A DNA stretch of 64,000 nt from positions 1-64,000 of the forward strand of contig URAV01000009.1 of the NCBI GenBank assembly GCA_900545915.1. Direction: 5' to 3'. This document shows, piece after piece, positions 53,359 through 61,093 of the stretch. A program made the translations under genes and the position numbers. Numbering within the stretch: position 1 is the first letter of the stretch; the number at the start of each line of letters is the position of its first letter. Below the pieces are notes generated by a model. That model ran no database searches. It was not told the DNA's origin and worked only from the letters and a program-made list of their open reading frames with translations. Origin of the DNA: an uncultured Porphyromonadaceae bacterium (lineage in GTDB: Bacteria > Bacteroidota > Bacteroidia > Bacteroidales > Coprobacteraceae).

Positions 53359-54390
53359 ATGAAAAATAAGAGAGGATTGGTTGCATGCATACTGTTTCTT
53401 GTCGTTTTTGCCATAGTGACAATATATCGGGAAACAAAACAGACGAAAGAAACTGTTTATCAGCAGAACGAAGGAATTATCTTCAATACGATTTATCACA
53501 TAACTTATCAGTATGATTCGGATTTGCAAGCGGAAATAGAAGATGAGTTGCATCTTTTCGATGCGACACTCTCTCCGTTTAATGAAACATCGGCTATAAC
53601 TCGGGTAAATGAGAACGATTCTACCGTAGTGCTGAATGAATGGTTTGTCAATGTCTTTCGTCGTTCTCAGGAAATCTGGACGCAGACGGACGGAGCTTTC
53701 GATCCTACGGTATCGCCTTTGATCAATGCTTGGGGATTCGGATTTAAGAAAGGGTATTCGTTATCGTCACACGATATAGACAGCTTGCTTCAATTTGTCG
53801 GGATGGATAAGATCTCCTTAGATAATGGGAAGGTGATAAAACAAGATCAGCGTATGTCACTTAATTTTTCGGCAATAGCCAAGGGATATGCCGTTGATGT
53901 TGTTGCTGAACTTTTAGAGTCGAAAGGCATTGAGAATTTCTTGGTGGAAATCGGTGGCGAGTTGGTCGGTAAAGGGCGTAATCCCAAAGGCGAGTGCTGG
54001 CAGGTGGGAATCAACAAGCCTGAAGAAGATAGTGAAAGTGTAATGGGGGAAATAGAAGAAATTGTGGCAATTTGCGACGGAGCAATGGCAACTTCGGGTA
54101 ATTATCGTAATTTCAGATATGAAAACGGTAAAAAAGTAGCTCATACGATAGATCCGGTCAGCGGATATCCTGTTCAGCATTCTTTACTCAGTGCTACGGT
54201 GATTGCGCCCGATTGCATGACTGCCGATGCTTATGCTACGGCTTTCATGGTTATGGGGATTGATAAAAGTCTGCAATTGGCAGAAAAGTTGCGATTGAAT
54301 GCTTATTTTATTTATGCAGTCGATTCTGTAAATACGCAAGTTACAATGACTCCGGGTATGAAAGATCTTATTGTTCGGGATACTCATTGA
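53359..54390 (+). CDS. apbE: FAD:protein FMN transferase
   Basis: This 343-aa ApbE protein has an N-terminal membrane segment (about 5-20; a lipobox-like LVAC is too near the start to be sure). It flavinylates a Ser/Thr residue of redox proteins such as Na+-NQR and Rnf subunits on the outer side of the membrane. Key motifs are LNFSAIAKGYAVD, HTIDPVSGYPVQ and MTADAYATAFMVMG, which bind FAD and Mg2+. It lies in an operon with mntP upstream and a GNAT gene 9 bp downstream. Confidence 0.95.
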   Translation: MKNKRGLVACILFLVVFAIVTIYRETKQTKETVYQQNEGIIFNTIYHITYQYDSDLQAEIEDELHLFDATLSPFNETSAITRVNENDSTVVLNEWFVNVFRRSQEIWTQTDGAFDPTVSPLINAWGFGFKKGYSLSSHDIDSLLQFVGMDKISLDNGKVIKQDQRMSLNFSAIAKGYAVDVVAELLESKGIENFLVEIGGELVGKGRNPKGECWQVGINKPEEDSESVMGEIEEIVAICDGAMATSGNYRNFRYENGKKVAHTIDPVSGYPVQHSLLSATVIAPDCMTADAYATAFMVMGIDKSLQLAEKLRLNAYFIYAVDSVNTQVTMTPGMKDLIVRDTH

Positions 54391-54399
54391 TATTTTCTC

Positions 54400-54909
54400 A
54401 TGGTCAGATTTGAAACAAATCGCTTGGTTGTCAGGGATGTGGTAGAAGGAGATTTGGATATTATGTTCTCTATCTATACACAGGAAGAGAATATGAGGTA
54501 TATTTCTGACGGTAGATATGATTGGACAATATTCGAGCTTAAGGATAAATATTCCCGGATAAACAAAAGCTATTCTTATGGATACGGTATTTTTATAGTT
54601 GAGCTTAAGGATTCGGGAGTGGTTATCGGTGAGGCCGGATTGTTTTCTTTCGATCGGGAAAATAAAATTTTTGAATTAGGGTATATTTTAGACTCTGTTT
54701 ATTGGGGGAAAGGGTATGGAACGGAAATATGCCGAGGATTGATAAATTATGCATTTGCTTCATTAAAAGCGAAATATGTACTTGCCCGCATGTATGCTTT
54801 CAATAAGGCCTCTGTTCGTTTATGTGAAAAATGCGGTATGCAGAAATGGAATTCGGGAATTGCCGAAAACGGTAAAGAATTTTATGAATATCGTTGTTAT
54901 AAAATTTGA
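54400..54909 (+). CDS. GNAT family N-acetyltransferase (RimJ/RimL-like)
   Basis: This 169-aa acetyltransferase begins FETNRLVVRDVVEGDL, the usual start of RimJ/RimL-like GNAT proteins. It shows the acetyl-CoA-binding segment LDSVYWGKGYGTEICRGLI and the closing MYAFNKASVRLCEKCGM. The acceptor substrate (protein N-terminus, antibiotic or small molecule) cannot be told. It is the last gene of the anSME-mntP-apbE operon. Confidence 0.9.
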   Translation: MVRFETNRLVVRDVVEGDLDIMFSIYTQEENMRYISDGRYDWTIFELKDKYSRINKSYSYGYGIFIVELKDSGVVIGEAGLFSFDRENKIFELGYILDSVYWGKGYGTEICRGLINYAFASLKAKYVLARMYAFNKASVRLCEKCGMQKWNSGIAENGKEFYEYRCYKI

Positions 54910-55407
54910 ATAATCATTTGAAAATCTTTTCTTTTTATCAGTTTTATTTGTAATCTTTTGTATTTTATTGATTGCGTTGGATAATGCAATATCTTTAAGG
55001 TTTTATTGTTAAATAAAAATAAAACAAAATAGCCGTTTTAGTATCTATGTATTCTTTTTATAAATTTATAGATCTTATCACTTGGTGGTTATCGGCATTT
55101 TAAAAATCTGTCTAAATTTTGCATAAGATCTTTTTTAGAGATGTTTTCAAGAATGTTAGGGATTACGTGACGTACAAGAATGAGAAAACAGTTCGAGAGG
55201 AGATTCTAAAAGAAGAGAATCTGATATGACTTTAGATAGTTCGATACTTTATAATTTCGTGATAATGAATTATGGAGTTATTATGATTCTGATCTAAAAG
55301 AAGATAATGCTATCACGATTTTTTTTAATGTGACTTGTATATCGACTCCTTACGCTAAACATAAATAAATTATAGAGCGGTGAATAAACAGGCAAAATAG
55401 AGTGAAA
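54910..55407. other. ~500-bp gene-free region before the tandem array
   Basis: This AT-rich gap carries a degenerate repeat at 55107-55150, shared with 8350-8392. It also has a possible long-loop hairpin (TCGTGATA at 55257-55264 with TATCACGA at 55311-55318, then a run of T). No protein gene, tRNA or clear TAnnTTTG promoter was seen, although the tandem array must be transcribed from somewhere here. Confidence 0.6.
55107..55150 (+). repeat. Short degenerate repeat shared with 8350-8392
   Basis: The stretch with CTGTCTAAATTTTGCA and TTTTTTAGAGATGTT aligns with 8350-8392. The first 15 bases also match the terminus of the ~175-bp repeat. Confidence 0.45.
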
Positions 55408-55734
55408 ATGAAAAGTTTTGAAATTAATTATCGTGGAGAGACCACAACAATTTCTGCTAAAAATGAAGAGTCGATAGTTATTCTTATTAATGATAGTAAA
55501 GAACAGGCTTTTATTTATGCGGGAAGTACAGATCGTGATAAGAAACGCAGGAAGGTTTGGTTCTCAAATGAACCGATAAAACCGGATGATGTAGTCGATA
55601 TTAAGGTAATTGAGTCAGATGGTATGACGGAATCTGCGATTATGACCGATATAGCAAATATTAAATCTCCGATTTCAAAGTTGGAGAGTTTCTATCAGTT
55701 GGAGGCGTTATTAAAGAAAAGGGGATTGCTATGA
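55408..55734 (+). CDS. Tandem-array protein 1 (A type), unknown family
   Basis: This 108-aa cytosolic protein starts at the ATG at 55408; an upstream GTG at 55402 is less likely, since all paralogues start M-K/N-G/S-F/L. The N-terminal ~75 residues look beta-rich (SFEINYRGETTTISA, SIVILIN, AFIYAGSTD, VWFSNEPIKPDDVVDIKV). A charged linker leads to a C-terminal helix (ISKLESFYQLEALLKKRGLL). It has no signal peptide or membrane segment. It overlaps the next gene by ATGA, so translation is coupled. Closest relative here is protein 3 at 56119. No known family is recognised. Confidence 0.85.
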   Translation: MKSFEINYRGETTTISAKNEESIVILINDSKEQAFIYAGSTDRDKKRRKVWFSNEPIKPDDVVDIKVIESDGMTESAIMTDIANIKSPISKLESFYQLEALLKKRGLL

Positions 55735-56042
55735 ACGGCTTTATATTAAAATTGAATGGTGAGGTATTTGCTGGGGCAATGGACGGATGTTCCACTATAA
55801 CTATTACGGGAAAGAATGATACCTTTAGATTAGAGTTTGGTGGTATGGATAAACTGGCACATTCTTGTGTATGGTGTACGAAAACTCTTGAAGCCGGAGA
55901 TCGACTTTCAATAAAATATACGGATATAGATGAGTCGGAAATTTCTGCATTTGCAGAGTTTATCGATGTTGTCGATGAGTTTAAGCTGTTGGAATCATAT
56001 CATCGGATGAAACAAGAACTTATGGATGAAGGGTTGATATAA
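55731..56042 (+). CDS. Tandem-array protein 2 (B type), unknown family
   Basis: This 103-aa paralogue starts MNGFILKLNGEVF and holds FRLEFGGMD, VWCTKTLEAGDRLSIKY and DIDESEI, ending with the helix SYHRMKQELMDEGLI. It differs from the A type in the FGGMD segment and in lacking the PISKLE linker. Its start codon overlaps the stop of protein 1. Protein 4 at 56439 is its closest relative, so the first four genes look like a duplicated A-B pair. A 76-bp gap follows. Confidence 0.85.
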   Translation: MNGFILKLNGEVFAGAMDGCSTITITGKNDTFRLEFGGMDKLAHSCVWCTKTLEAGDRLSIKYTDIDESEISAFAEFIDVVDEFKLLESYHRMKQELMDEGLI

Positions 56043-56118
56043 AATTTTGTGAGAAAGGATTGTATGTATTCGGTGCTTGAAAATTTTCTGAATATTGTTA
56101 CTTGTTGATTATTAGTAT

Positions 56119-56442
56119 ATGAAAGGCTTAAAAATTAACTATAAAGGAAAAAATACGATTGCCGCTGTCAAAGATGGTGATTTGTTAGTTGTCGATATGC
56201 ATGATGTTCGGGGAGAGTCATTTTTTTATGCGGGTAGTGTCGATTATGATGAACAGCTCGGTCGGGTTTGGTATCCGATAGTTCCCATAGAGTTGGGCGA
56301 TATCTTTGAATTTGAAGTTGTTGAAACCGACCAAATGACAGAGCCGGTAGAGACGAAAAAGAAAGATGTAGAACGGCCTATTTCGAAATTAGAACAATTT
56401 TATCAGTTAGAGTCGTTAATAAAAGAACGGGGATTATTATGA
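56119..56442 (+). CDS. Tandem-array protein 3 (A type), unknown family
   Basis: This 107-aa protein is closely similar to protein 1: MKGLKINYKGKNT, SFFYAGSVDYDE, VWYPIVPIELGDIFEFEV, then a variable acidic linker and PISKLEQFYQLESLIKERGL. The linker differs most between the two A proteins, while both ends are conserved. It overlaps protein 4 by ATGA. Confidence 0.85.
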   Translation: MKGLKINYKGKNTIAAVKDGDLLVVDMHDVRGESFFYAGSVDYDEQLGRVWYPIVPIELGDIFEFEVVETDQMTEPVETKKKDVERPISKLEQFYQLESLIKERGLL

Positions 56443-56780
56443 AAGGTTTTACGTTGAAATGGAATGACCAAACAATATCGGGAGCTGTAAGAAATGCTTG
56501 TTCGGGAATAATTATTTCGAATAAAAATGATATAGACGTGTTGAGATTGCATTTTGGAGGTATGGACGAACAAGGTCTTTTCCCGGAATGGTGCAGTGAG
56601 GATCTTAAACCCGGAGATAAATTTTCGATAACGTATGAGGATATAGATGAGTCTGATGTTTCCATGCCTGTCTTTATCCGGGATGTGAATGATAAGGAGC
56701 AGGAAAATCAATTATTGTTGGCTTCGTATAATAGATTGAAGAAAAAACTTATCGAAGAGGGATTGATTCCTTTAAAATAA
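56439..56780 (+). CDS. Tandem-array protein 4 (B type), unknown family
   Basis: This 113-aa protein resembles protein 2: MKGFTLKWNDQTISGAV, LRLHFGGMDEQG, WCSEDLKPGDKFSITYEDI, DESDV, then SYNRLKKKLIEEGLIPLK. The paired GGMD and DIDESD motifs link the two. It ends 10 bp before protein 5. Confidence 0.85.
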   Translation: MKGFTLKWNDQTISGAVRNACSGIIISNKNDIDVLRLHFGGMDEQGLFPEWCSEDLKPGDKFSITYEDIDESDVSMPVFIRDVNDKEQENQLLLASYNRLKKKLIEEGLIPLK

Positions 56781-56790
56781 CCAAATAAGT

Positions 56791-57102
56791 ATGAAGGGTT
56801 TTACTATTTATATTAATGATAAAAAAGTGAATATCGCAATAAAGCATGGTGTTTCTATGATTATTGTAGATCAGACCTGTGATAAATTTTGTATAACTGT
56901 CTCGGGATTGGACACTGAAAGGCAAGAGCATCAAGGGTGGGTTAGACAAGATATGACGATAGGTGATAAAATCAGAATAGTCGCCACAGAAATGGAAGAA
57001 AGTGATTTGCCCGTAAAGCGCACAATTATTGACCGCCGAAATCTGTATAGAAGATATAATGAGTTGAAAGAACATTTAACAAAAAAGGGGCTGCTAAAAT
57101 GA
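56791..57102 (+). CDS. Tandem-array protein 5, unknown family
   Basis: This 103-aa paralogue starts MKGFTIYINDKKVNIAIKHG and holds FCITVSGLDTERQ, GWVRQDMTIGDKIRIVA and EMEESDLP, with the C-terminal helix RRYNELKEHLTKKGLLK. It is nearer to the B type but diverged. Its stop overlaps the start of protein 6 by ATGA, so it takes the first place of a third coupled pair. Confidence 0.85.
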   Translation: MKGFTIYINDKKVNIAIKHGVSMIIVDQTCDKFCITVSGLDTERQEHQGWVRQDMTIGDKIRIVATEMEESDLPVKRTIIDRRNLYRRYNELKEHLTKKGLLK

Positions 57103-57449
57103 AAGGTCTTAAAATTTTTTTTAATGGAGAAGAGACAGATGTTTCATCTGATTTTGGAGTTAGTCTGGTGATATGTACTAAGAGTGAGAAGGAACAGAGT
57201 GCGGCCAGTTTGGTGGGTGTGGATAGGGAAAAGAATTCTTATACTTGGCTTAATTCCTTGATGAATACCAGTGATGTCATTGATATAGAGATAGCTGAAC
57301 TTAATCGATCTTCAATGCCGATATCGGTTGAGAAGTTTTTCCCTGAAAGAGAAAAATCGAATCAGGAAAAAAACGATGAGATGTGGGTTAAAGATTTGGC
57401 GGATTATTATGCGCTTGAAAAATTGCTCAAAGAAGAAGGCTTTTTATAG
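57099..57449 (+). CDS. Tandem-array protein 6, unknown family
   Basis: This 116-aa paralogue starts MKGLKIFFNGEETDV and shows SLVGVDREKN, TWLNSLMNTSDVIDIEIAEL and MPISVEKFF, then a longer Lys/Glu-rich linker and the helix ADYYALEKLLKEEGFL. The position and the xxDVIDIEIxE motif match the A type, but the AGS element is replaced by VGV. No gene function is recognised. Confidence 0.85.
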   Translation: MKGLKIFFNGEETDVSSDFGVSLVICTKSEKEQSAASLVGVDREKNSYTWLNSLMNTSDVIDIEIAELNRSSMPISVEKFFPEREKSNQEKNDEMWVKDLADYYALEKLLKEEGFL

Positions 57450-57498
57450 TATTAAGTTATTTGTGCTGTGGTAGATTTGTCATTTAATTGTAGATCGT

Positions 57499-57838
57499 AT
57501 GTTGGGATTTATTGTCAAGTATTTAGGACGTACCTATAAGATAGGATCATTAAAGAGAACAAGTATCTGTTATCGCACTGATTAATACGCATTATTTTTG
57601 TATTGAGGGAGGATGTTCCGACCCGTTTATCTGTTCTTTTCAGAAACTTAGAGAGGGGTTGGAATTTGAGGTCGAGGTTGCCGAGTTTGATGATCCGTCA
57701 GACCCTATATCGGAAAAGAATCAGATTATCGAAATTGATCCTGAATATAGACAAATGGCATCCGATCCTGATTTCGGACTGGATTATAAACTGGAAATGT
57801 TTCGGAGATTAGAATCCATTTTAAAAAAAGATCATTAA
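57499..57838 (+). pseudogene. Tandem-array protein 7, frameshifted paralogue
   Basis: The ATG at 57499 opens MLGFIVKYLGRTYKIGSLKR, which matches the N-termini of the array proteins, but this frame stops at 57586. A second frame continues from about 57554 with EQVSVIALINTHYFCIEGG, LREGLEFEVEVAEFDDPSD and the C-terminal helix YKLEMFRRLESILKKDH, ending at TAA 57836-57838. One single-base change near 57553-57557 would join them into a ~113-aa protein. The other frame opened at 57603 is a shadow. It may be a true pseudogene or a sequence error. Confidence 0.75.
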
Positions 57839-57899
57839 TACGAGTCGCTCGTTATCGATATTTCTTGGTCGAGCGTGACAAAAACGAAATTATTCTATT

Positions 57900-58637
57900 A
57901 TGATTTATATCAAGCGTATAATAAATCGTAAACCGATAGAAGAAAGATGCGAATATCCCTATAATATTCCGTCTATATTACACATGGATGAGTTTGAGTT
58001 CCGGGAAAGCGTTACGTTTATTACCGGAGAAAACGGGGCAGGAAAATCTACTTTTATCGAAGCTCTTGCCATTTGTGCCGGATTCAATCCGGAAGGAGGC
58101 AGTCCTAATCTGAATTATCACACTTATGATTCTCATTCGAGCCTGTTCAATGATCTTAAATTGGTGAGATCGGCTTACCGGAATAAAGACGGCTATTTTC
58201 TCAGAGCCGAGAGTTTTTATAATGTATCCAGTGAATTGGATCGTATTTCGGGTCGTGTATTTCAAATGATAAATTATGGCGGTATGCTTCATGAGTATTC
58301 GCATGGCGAGAGTTTCCTTGCCCTTGTTCAGAATCGACTGTCGGGGAACGGCTTGTTTATATTCGATGAACCGGAATCGGCTTTGTCTATCTCCAGCCAG
58401 TTCCGACTGCTGATCCGGATGAAAGAACTGGTGGACAACAAGTCTCAGTTTATCATCGCTACTCATTCCCCTATATTGTTGTCTTATCCCGGAGCTGATA
58501 TTTACCGCATAACGAATAACGGATTCGAATCGGTGACTTATGAAGAGACTGACCAGTTTAAGTTGACAAAGTACTTTATAAATAATTATCCCAAGATGCT
58601 TGACGAATTGGGAGTATCGGAGGATAACAATATATAG
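57900..58637 (+). CDS. Stand-alone AAA/ABC-type ATPase
   Basis: This 245-aa ABC-fold ATPase has Walker A GENGAGKST (43-51), an ABC-signature-like SHGES (134-138), Walker B LFIFDEPESAL (Asp156, Glu157) and the H-loop THSP (His189). It has no membrane domain or fused nuclease, and resembles the widespread predicted ATPases of the COG3910 type, whose role is unknown. It begins 61 bp after the frameshifted array gene on the same strand, which may make it part of that unit or merely a neighbour. It ends just before a bidirectional hairpin. Confidence 0.88.
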   Translation: MIYIKRIINRKPIEERCEYPYNIPSILHMDEFEFRESVTFITGENGAGKSTFIEALAICAGFNPEGGSPNLNYHTYDSHSSLFNDLKLVRSAYRNKDGYFLRAESFYNVSSELDRISGRVFQMINYGGMLHEYSHGESFLALVQNRLSGNGLFIFDEPESALSISSQFRLLIRMKELVDNKSQFIIATHSPILLSYPGADIYRITNNGFESVTYEETDQFKLTKYFINNYPKMLDELGVSEDNNI

Positions 58638-58666
58638 AGCGATAGAATTAAAGTCTATCGCTCTAT
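58634..58666. terminator. Bidirectional terminator
   Basis: ATAGAGCGATAGA pairs exactly with TCTATCGCTCTAT across a 7-nt loop, between the converging ATPase and Smr-domain genes. The stem overlaps the ATPase stop codon and both flanks are AT-rich. Confidence 0.8.
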
Positions 58667-58683
58667 GTATAATGGTTTATATT

Positions 58684-59748
58684 TTAACGTATTGTAACTT
58701 GGGTTGCCCCATATCCGTATTCACGGAAAGATGCGTCTTGATAATAGAAAGTCTTATATTTTGTTTTTAATTCGGTTATCAATGCATTGCGTAATACGCC
58801 ATCGCCTTTGCCGTGTATAAATATGATTTTTCTGCCTTTCTCGTTTTTGTGTTCATTCAGAATTTCCCTTACTTTTTGCAATTGGTATTGAAGTATATCG
58901 GAGTTACTCATTCCTGCAGTGGTATCGAGAAGTTCGTTAATGTGGAGGTCTATTTCTAAAGGTTCGTTTATCGGACGGTGTTTCTTTTTGATTGCCTGCC
59001 GTTCCGGTTTTTCCGAATCTTTTTTTTGTTTTATGGCAGTTTCGATCTCAACGGGATCTATGATGAATGATCGTTCAGGAATATCATTGCGTACGATCGG
59101 GAAGATTAAGGCATCTTCATCGAAGTAATCATTTTCCCGGAAGCTATGCAGTTTATAAAATTTGACCGTGTCGATGCGATGTTCTACCGATATAGGATTT
59201 TTCTGTTTGAATGCTTTTTCTTTTTTATAAGCTATTGCCTGAATGCAGATACGTTCCAGGTCGTTCAATATCTCTTTTCCGAATGTTTCCAGGTGTAGCT
59301 TTATGTTGGGTTCGACAGATCCGTGGTATCTTACGAGCCAACCTGCGTCCGTTTTGCAGGAATAGGTAAAATCGAGAAAATAATTGCTGTCGTTTATTAA
59401 ATAGGCATCGAAACAAGTGGTTTGCAGATTCTTCCGCTCTTCCGGTACGAATGCTAATAAAATGTTTAGACGTTCTCCTTCCGGCGTTTCGAGTAGAGGC
59501 AGTTCATCTTCTGCTTCTTCTTCCTCTTCTTGAATAATATTCCGGGATATTTGGGGCGAATCAGTCCGTTTTTCAGGAACAGGATCGCTGTATTTTTTCC
59601 CGGCTTCTATCACTACGCATTCCCGTAACAGTACGGGAGTTTCAAACCCGTCTTCCTCTTCGACCAAAGCAATATCTTTATTTATTTTTTTTACGATTCC
59701 TCCGCCCACAGAGTTCAGGAAGCGTACTCTATCACCTACTTTAACCAT
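58684..59748 (-). CDS. DUF2027/Smr domain protein
   Basis: This 354-aa protein has an N-terminal small beta domain (VKVGDRVRFLNSVGGGIVKK), a variable acidic linker with IIQEEEEEAEDELP near 71-84, a middle beta domain, and a C-terminal Smr domain (about 275-354) with EIDLHINELLD and FIHGKGDGVLRNAL. Smr domains, as in MutS2, bind or cut branched nucleic acids or act on stalled ribosomes. This stand-alone form is common in Bacteroidales; its target is unknown. It is divergent from queA, with starts 57 bp apart. Confidence 0.9.
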   Translation of the reverse strand: MVKVGDRVRFLNSVGGGIVKKINKDIALVEEEDGFETPVLLRECVVIEAGKKYSDPVPEKRTDSPQISRNIIQEEEEEAEDELPLLETPEGERLNILLAFVPEERKNLQTTCFDAYLINDSNYFLDFTYSCKTDAGWLVRYHGSVEPNIKLHLETFGKEILNDLERICIQAIAYKKEKAFKQKNPISVEHRIDTVKFYKLHSFRENDYFDEDALIFPIVRNDIPERSFIIDPVEIETAIKQKKDSEKPERQAIKKKHRPINEPLEIDLHINELLDTTAGMSNSDILQYQLQKVREILNEHKNEKGRKIIFIHGKGDGVLRNALITELKTKYKTFYYQDASFREYGYGATQVTIR

Positions 59749-59805
59749 ATCTTTATCTGTTTATCTCACAAAGTTGCTTATTTTTGTAGATATATTCAAT
59801 AGATT

Positions 59806-61029
59806 ATGCAAAAAACACGAGATATACGTATCGAAGAATTCAATTATCCGCTGCCGGATGAGCGCATTGCAAAATTCCCTTTATCGCAAAGAGACCGTTC
59901 TAAATTGCTGTTATATCGTTCTGGTTCGGTTTCCGAGTCCGAGTTTTTTCATTTACCCGATCTGTTGCCGGAAAATAGCCTGTTGGTGTTCAATAACACG
60001 AAAGTGATACAGGCACGGCTTCATTTCAGGAAAGAGACAGGTGCGTTGATCGAAATATTCTGCCTTGAACCTCTTTCTCCGAATGATTATTTGTTGTCGT
60101 TCCAGTCCGACAGGGAATGTGTTTGGGCATGTATGGTCGGAAATTTAAAAAAGTGGAAAAGTGGAACATTATCCCGGACGGTTATTATAGAGGGTAAATC
60201 CGTGACTTTAAATGCTGATCGGCTGAATGCGTACGGAAATAGTTTTGAGATTCGTTTTTCATGGGATAATCCGCAAATCTCTTTTGCTGCTTTGCTCGAT
60301 GCTATCGGGGAACTCCCTATTCCCCCTTATTTGAATCGGGAAACGGAAGAGAGCGATAAGGAGACTTATCAGACAGTATATTCAAAAATAGAGGGATCTG
60401 TTGCTGCTCCTACGGCCGGACTTCATTTTACGGAAGATGTATTGGCTGCTCTGAAAGAGAAAAGCATTCCGTGTCTGGAATTGACGTTGCATGTCGGGGC
60501 GGGGACATTCAAGCCGGTGAAGAGCGAAACGATCGAAGGTCACGAAATGCACACCGAGTTTATTTCGGTCGAACGTTCATTGATTGCTTCTCTTGCCGAA
60601 ACCGACCGTCGGATTATTGCCGTAGGAACAACTTCGGTGCGTACATTGGAAAGTCTTTATTATATCGGTCGGACGTTAGAGTACAATCCCGATGCTGTTC
60701 CGGAAGAGTTGAAAGTCGGACAATGGCAGCCTTACGACGATACGGTGGCGGAGATCGATTATCGGAAAGCGTTGCGGAATATTGTAGATTATTTAGACCG
60801 AAAAGGTCTGTCGAAACTCGTAACAGCTACGCAAATTATAATTGCTCCGGGATATACGTTTAAGATTGTCAGAGGAATGATTACTAATTTTCACCAGCCG
60901 CAAAGCACTTTATTATTATTGGTCTCGGCTTTTGTAGACGGAAGGTGGCGGGAGATATACGATTATGCTTTGTCTCACGATTTCCGTTTTTTAAGTTATG
61001 GAGACAGTTCTCTGTTATTGCCTGATTAA
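59806..61029 (+). CDS. queA: S-adenosylmethionine:tRNA ribosyltransferase-isomerase (QueA-like)
   Basis: This 407-aa enzyme transfers and isomerises the ribosyl part of SAM to make epoxyqueuosine in the wobble base of Asn, Asp, His and Tyr tRNAs. Family motifs are FNYPLPDERIAKFPLSQRD, LLVFNNTKVIQARL, EGSVAAPTAGLHFTEDVL, LHVGAGTFKPVKSE, AVGTTSVRTLESL and TNFHQPQSTLLLLVSAF. It is slightly longer than E. coli QueA. TATTTTTG at 59779-59786 is the likely -7 box. Confidence 0.95.
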   Translation: MQKTRDIRIEEFNYPLPDERIAKFPLSQRDRSKLLLYRSGSVSESEFFHLPDLLPENSLLVFNNTKVIQARLHFRKETGALIEIFCLEPLSPNDYLLSFQSDRECVWACMVGNLKKWKSGTLSRTVIIEGKSVTLNADRLNAYGNSFEIRFSWDNPQISFAALLDAIGELPIPPYLNRETEESDKETYQTVYSKIEGSVAAPTAGLHFTEDVLAALKEKSIPCLELTLHVGAGTFKPVKSETIEGHEMHTEFISVERSLIASLAETDRRIIAVGTTSVRTLESLYYIGRTLEYNPDAVPEELKVGQWQPYDDTVAEIDYRKALRNIVDYLDRKGLSKLVTATQIIIAPGYTFKIVRGMITNFHQPQSTLLLLVSAFVDGRWREIYDYALSHDFRFLSYGDSSLLLPD

Positions 61030-61093
61030 ATTGGAGCGGATGTACAATAATTTGCGGAATATGCCGTATAAACTATAAAATAATTTGCATTTG

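Noticed and set aside
55257..55326. Hairpin plus T8 resembling a terminator
   Set aside because: The loop is about 46 nt, too long for a confident intrinsic terminator, and no gene clearly ends there.
57603..57812. Plus-strand open frame of 69 codons after the array
   Set aside because: The true coding frame here is the second part of the frameshifted seventh array gene, which matches its paralogues; this frame does not.
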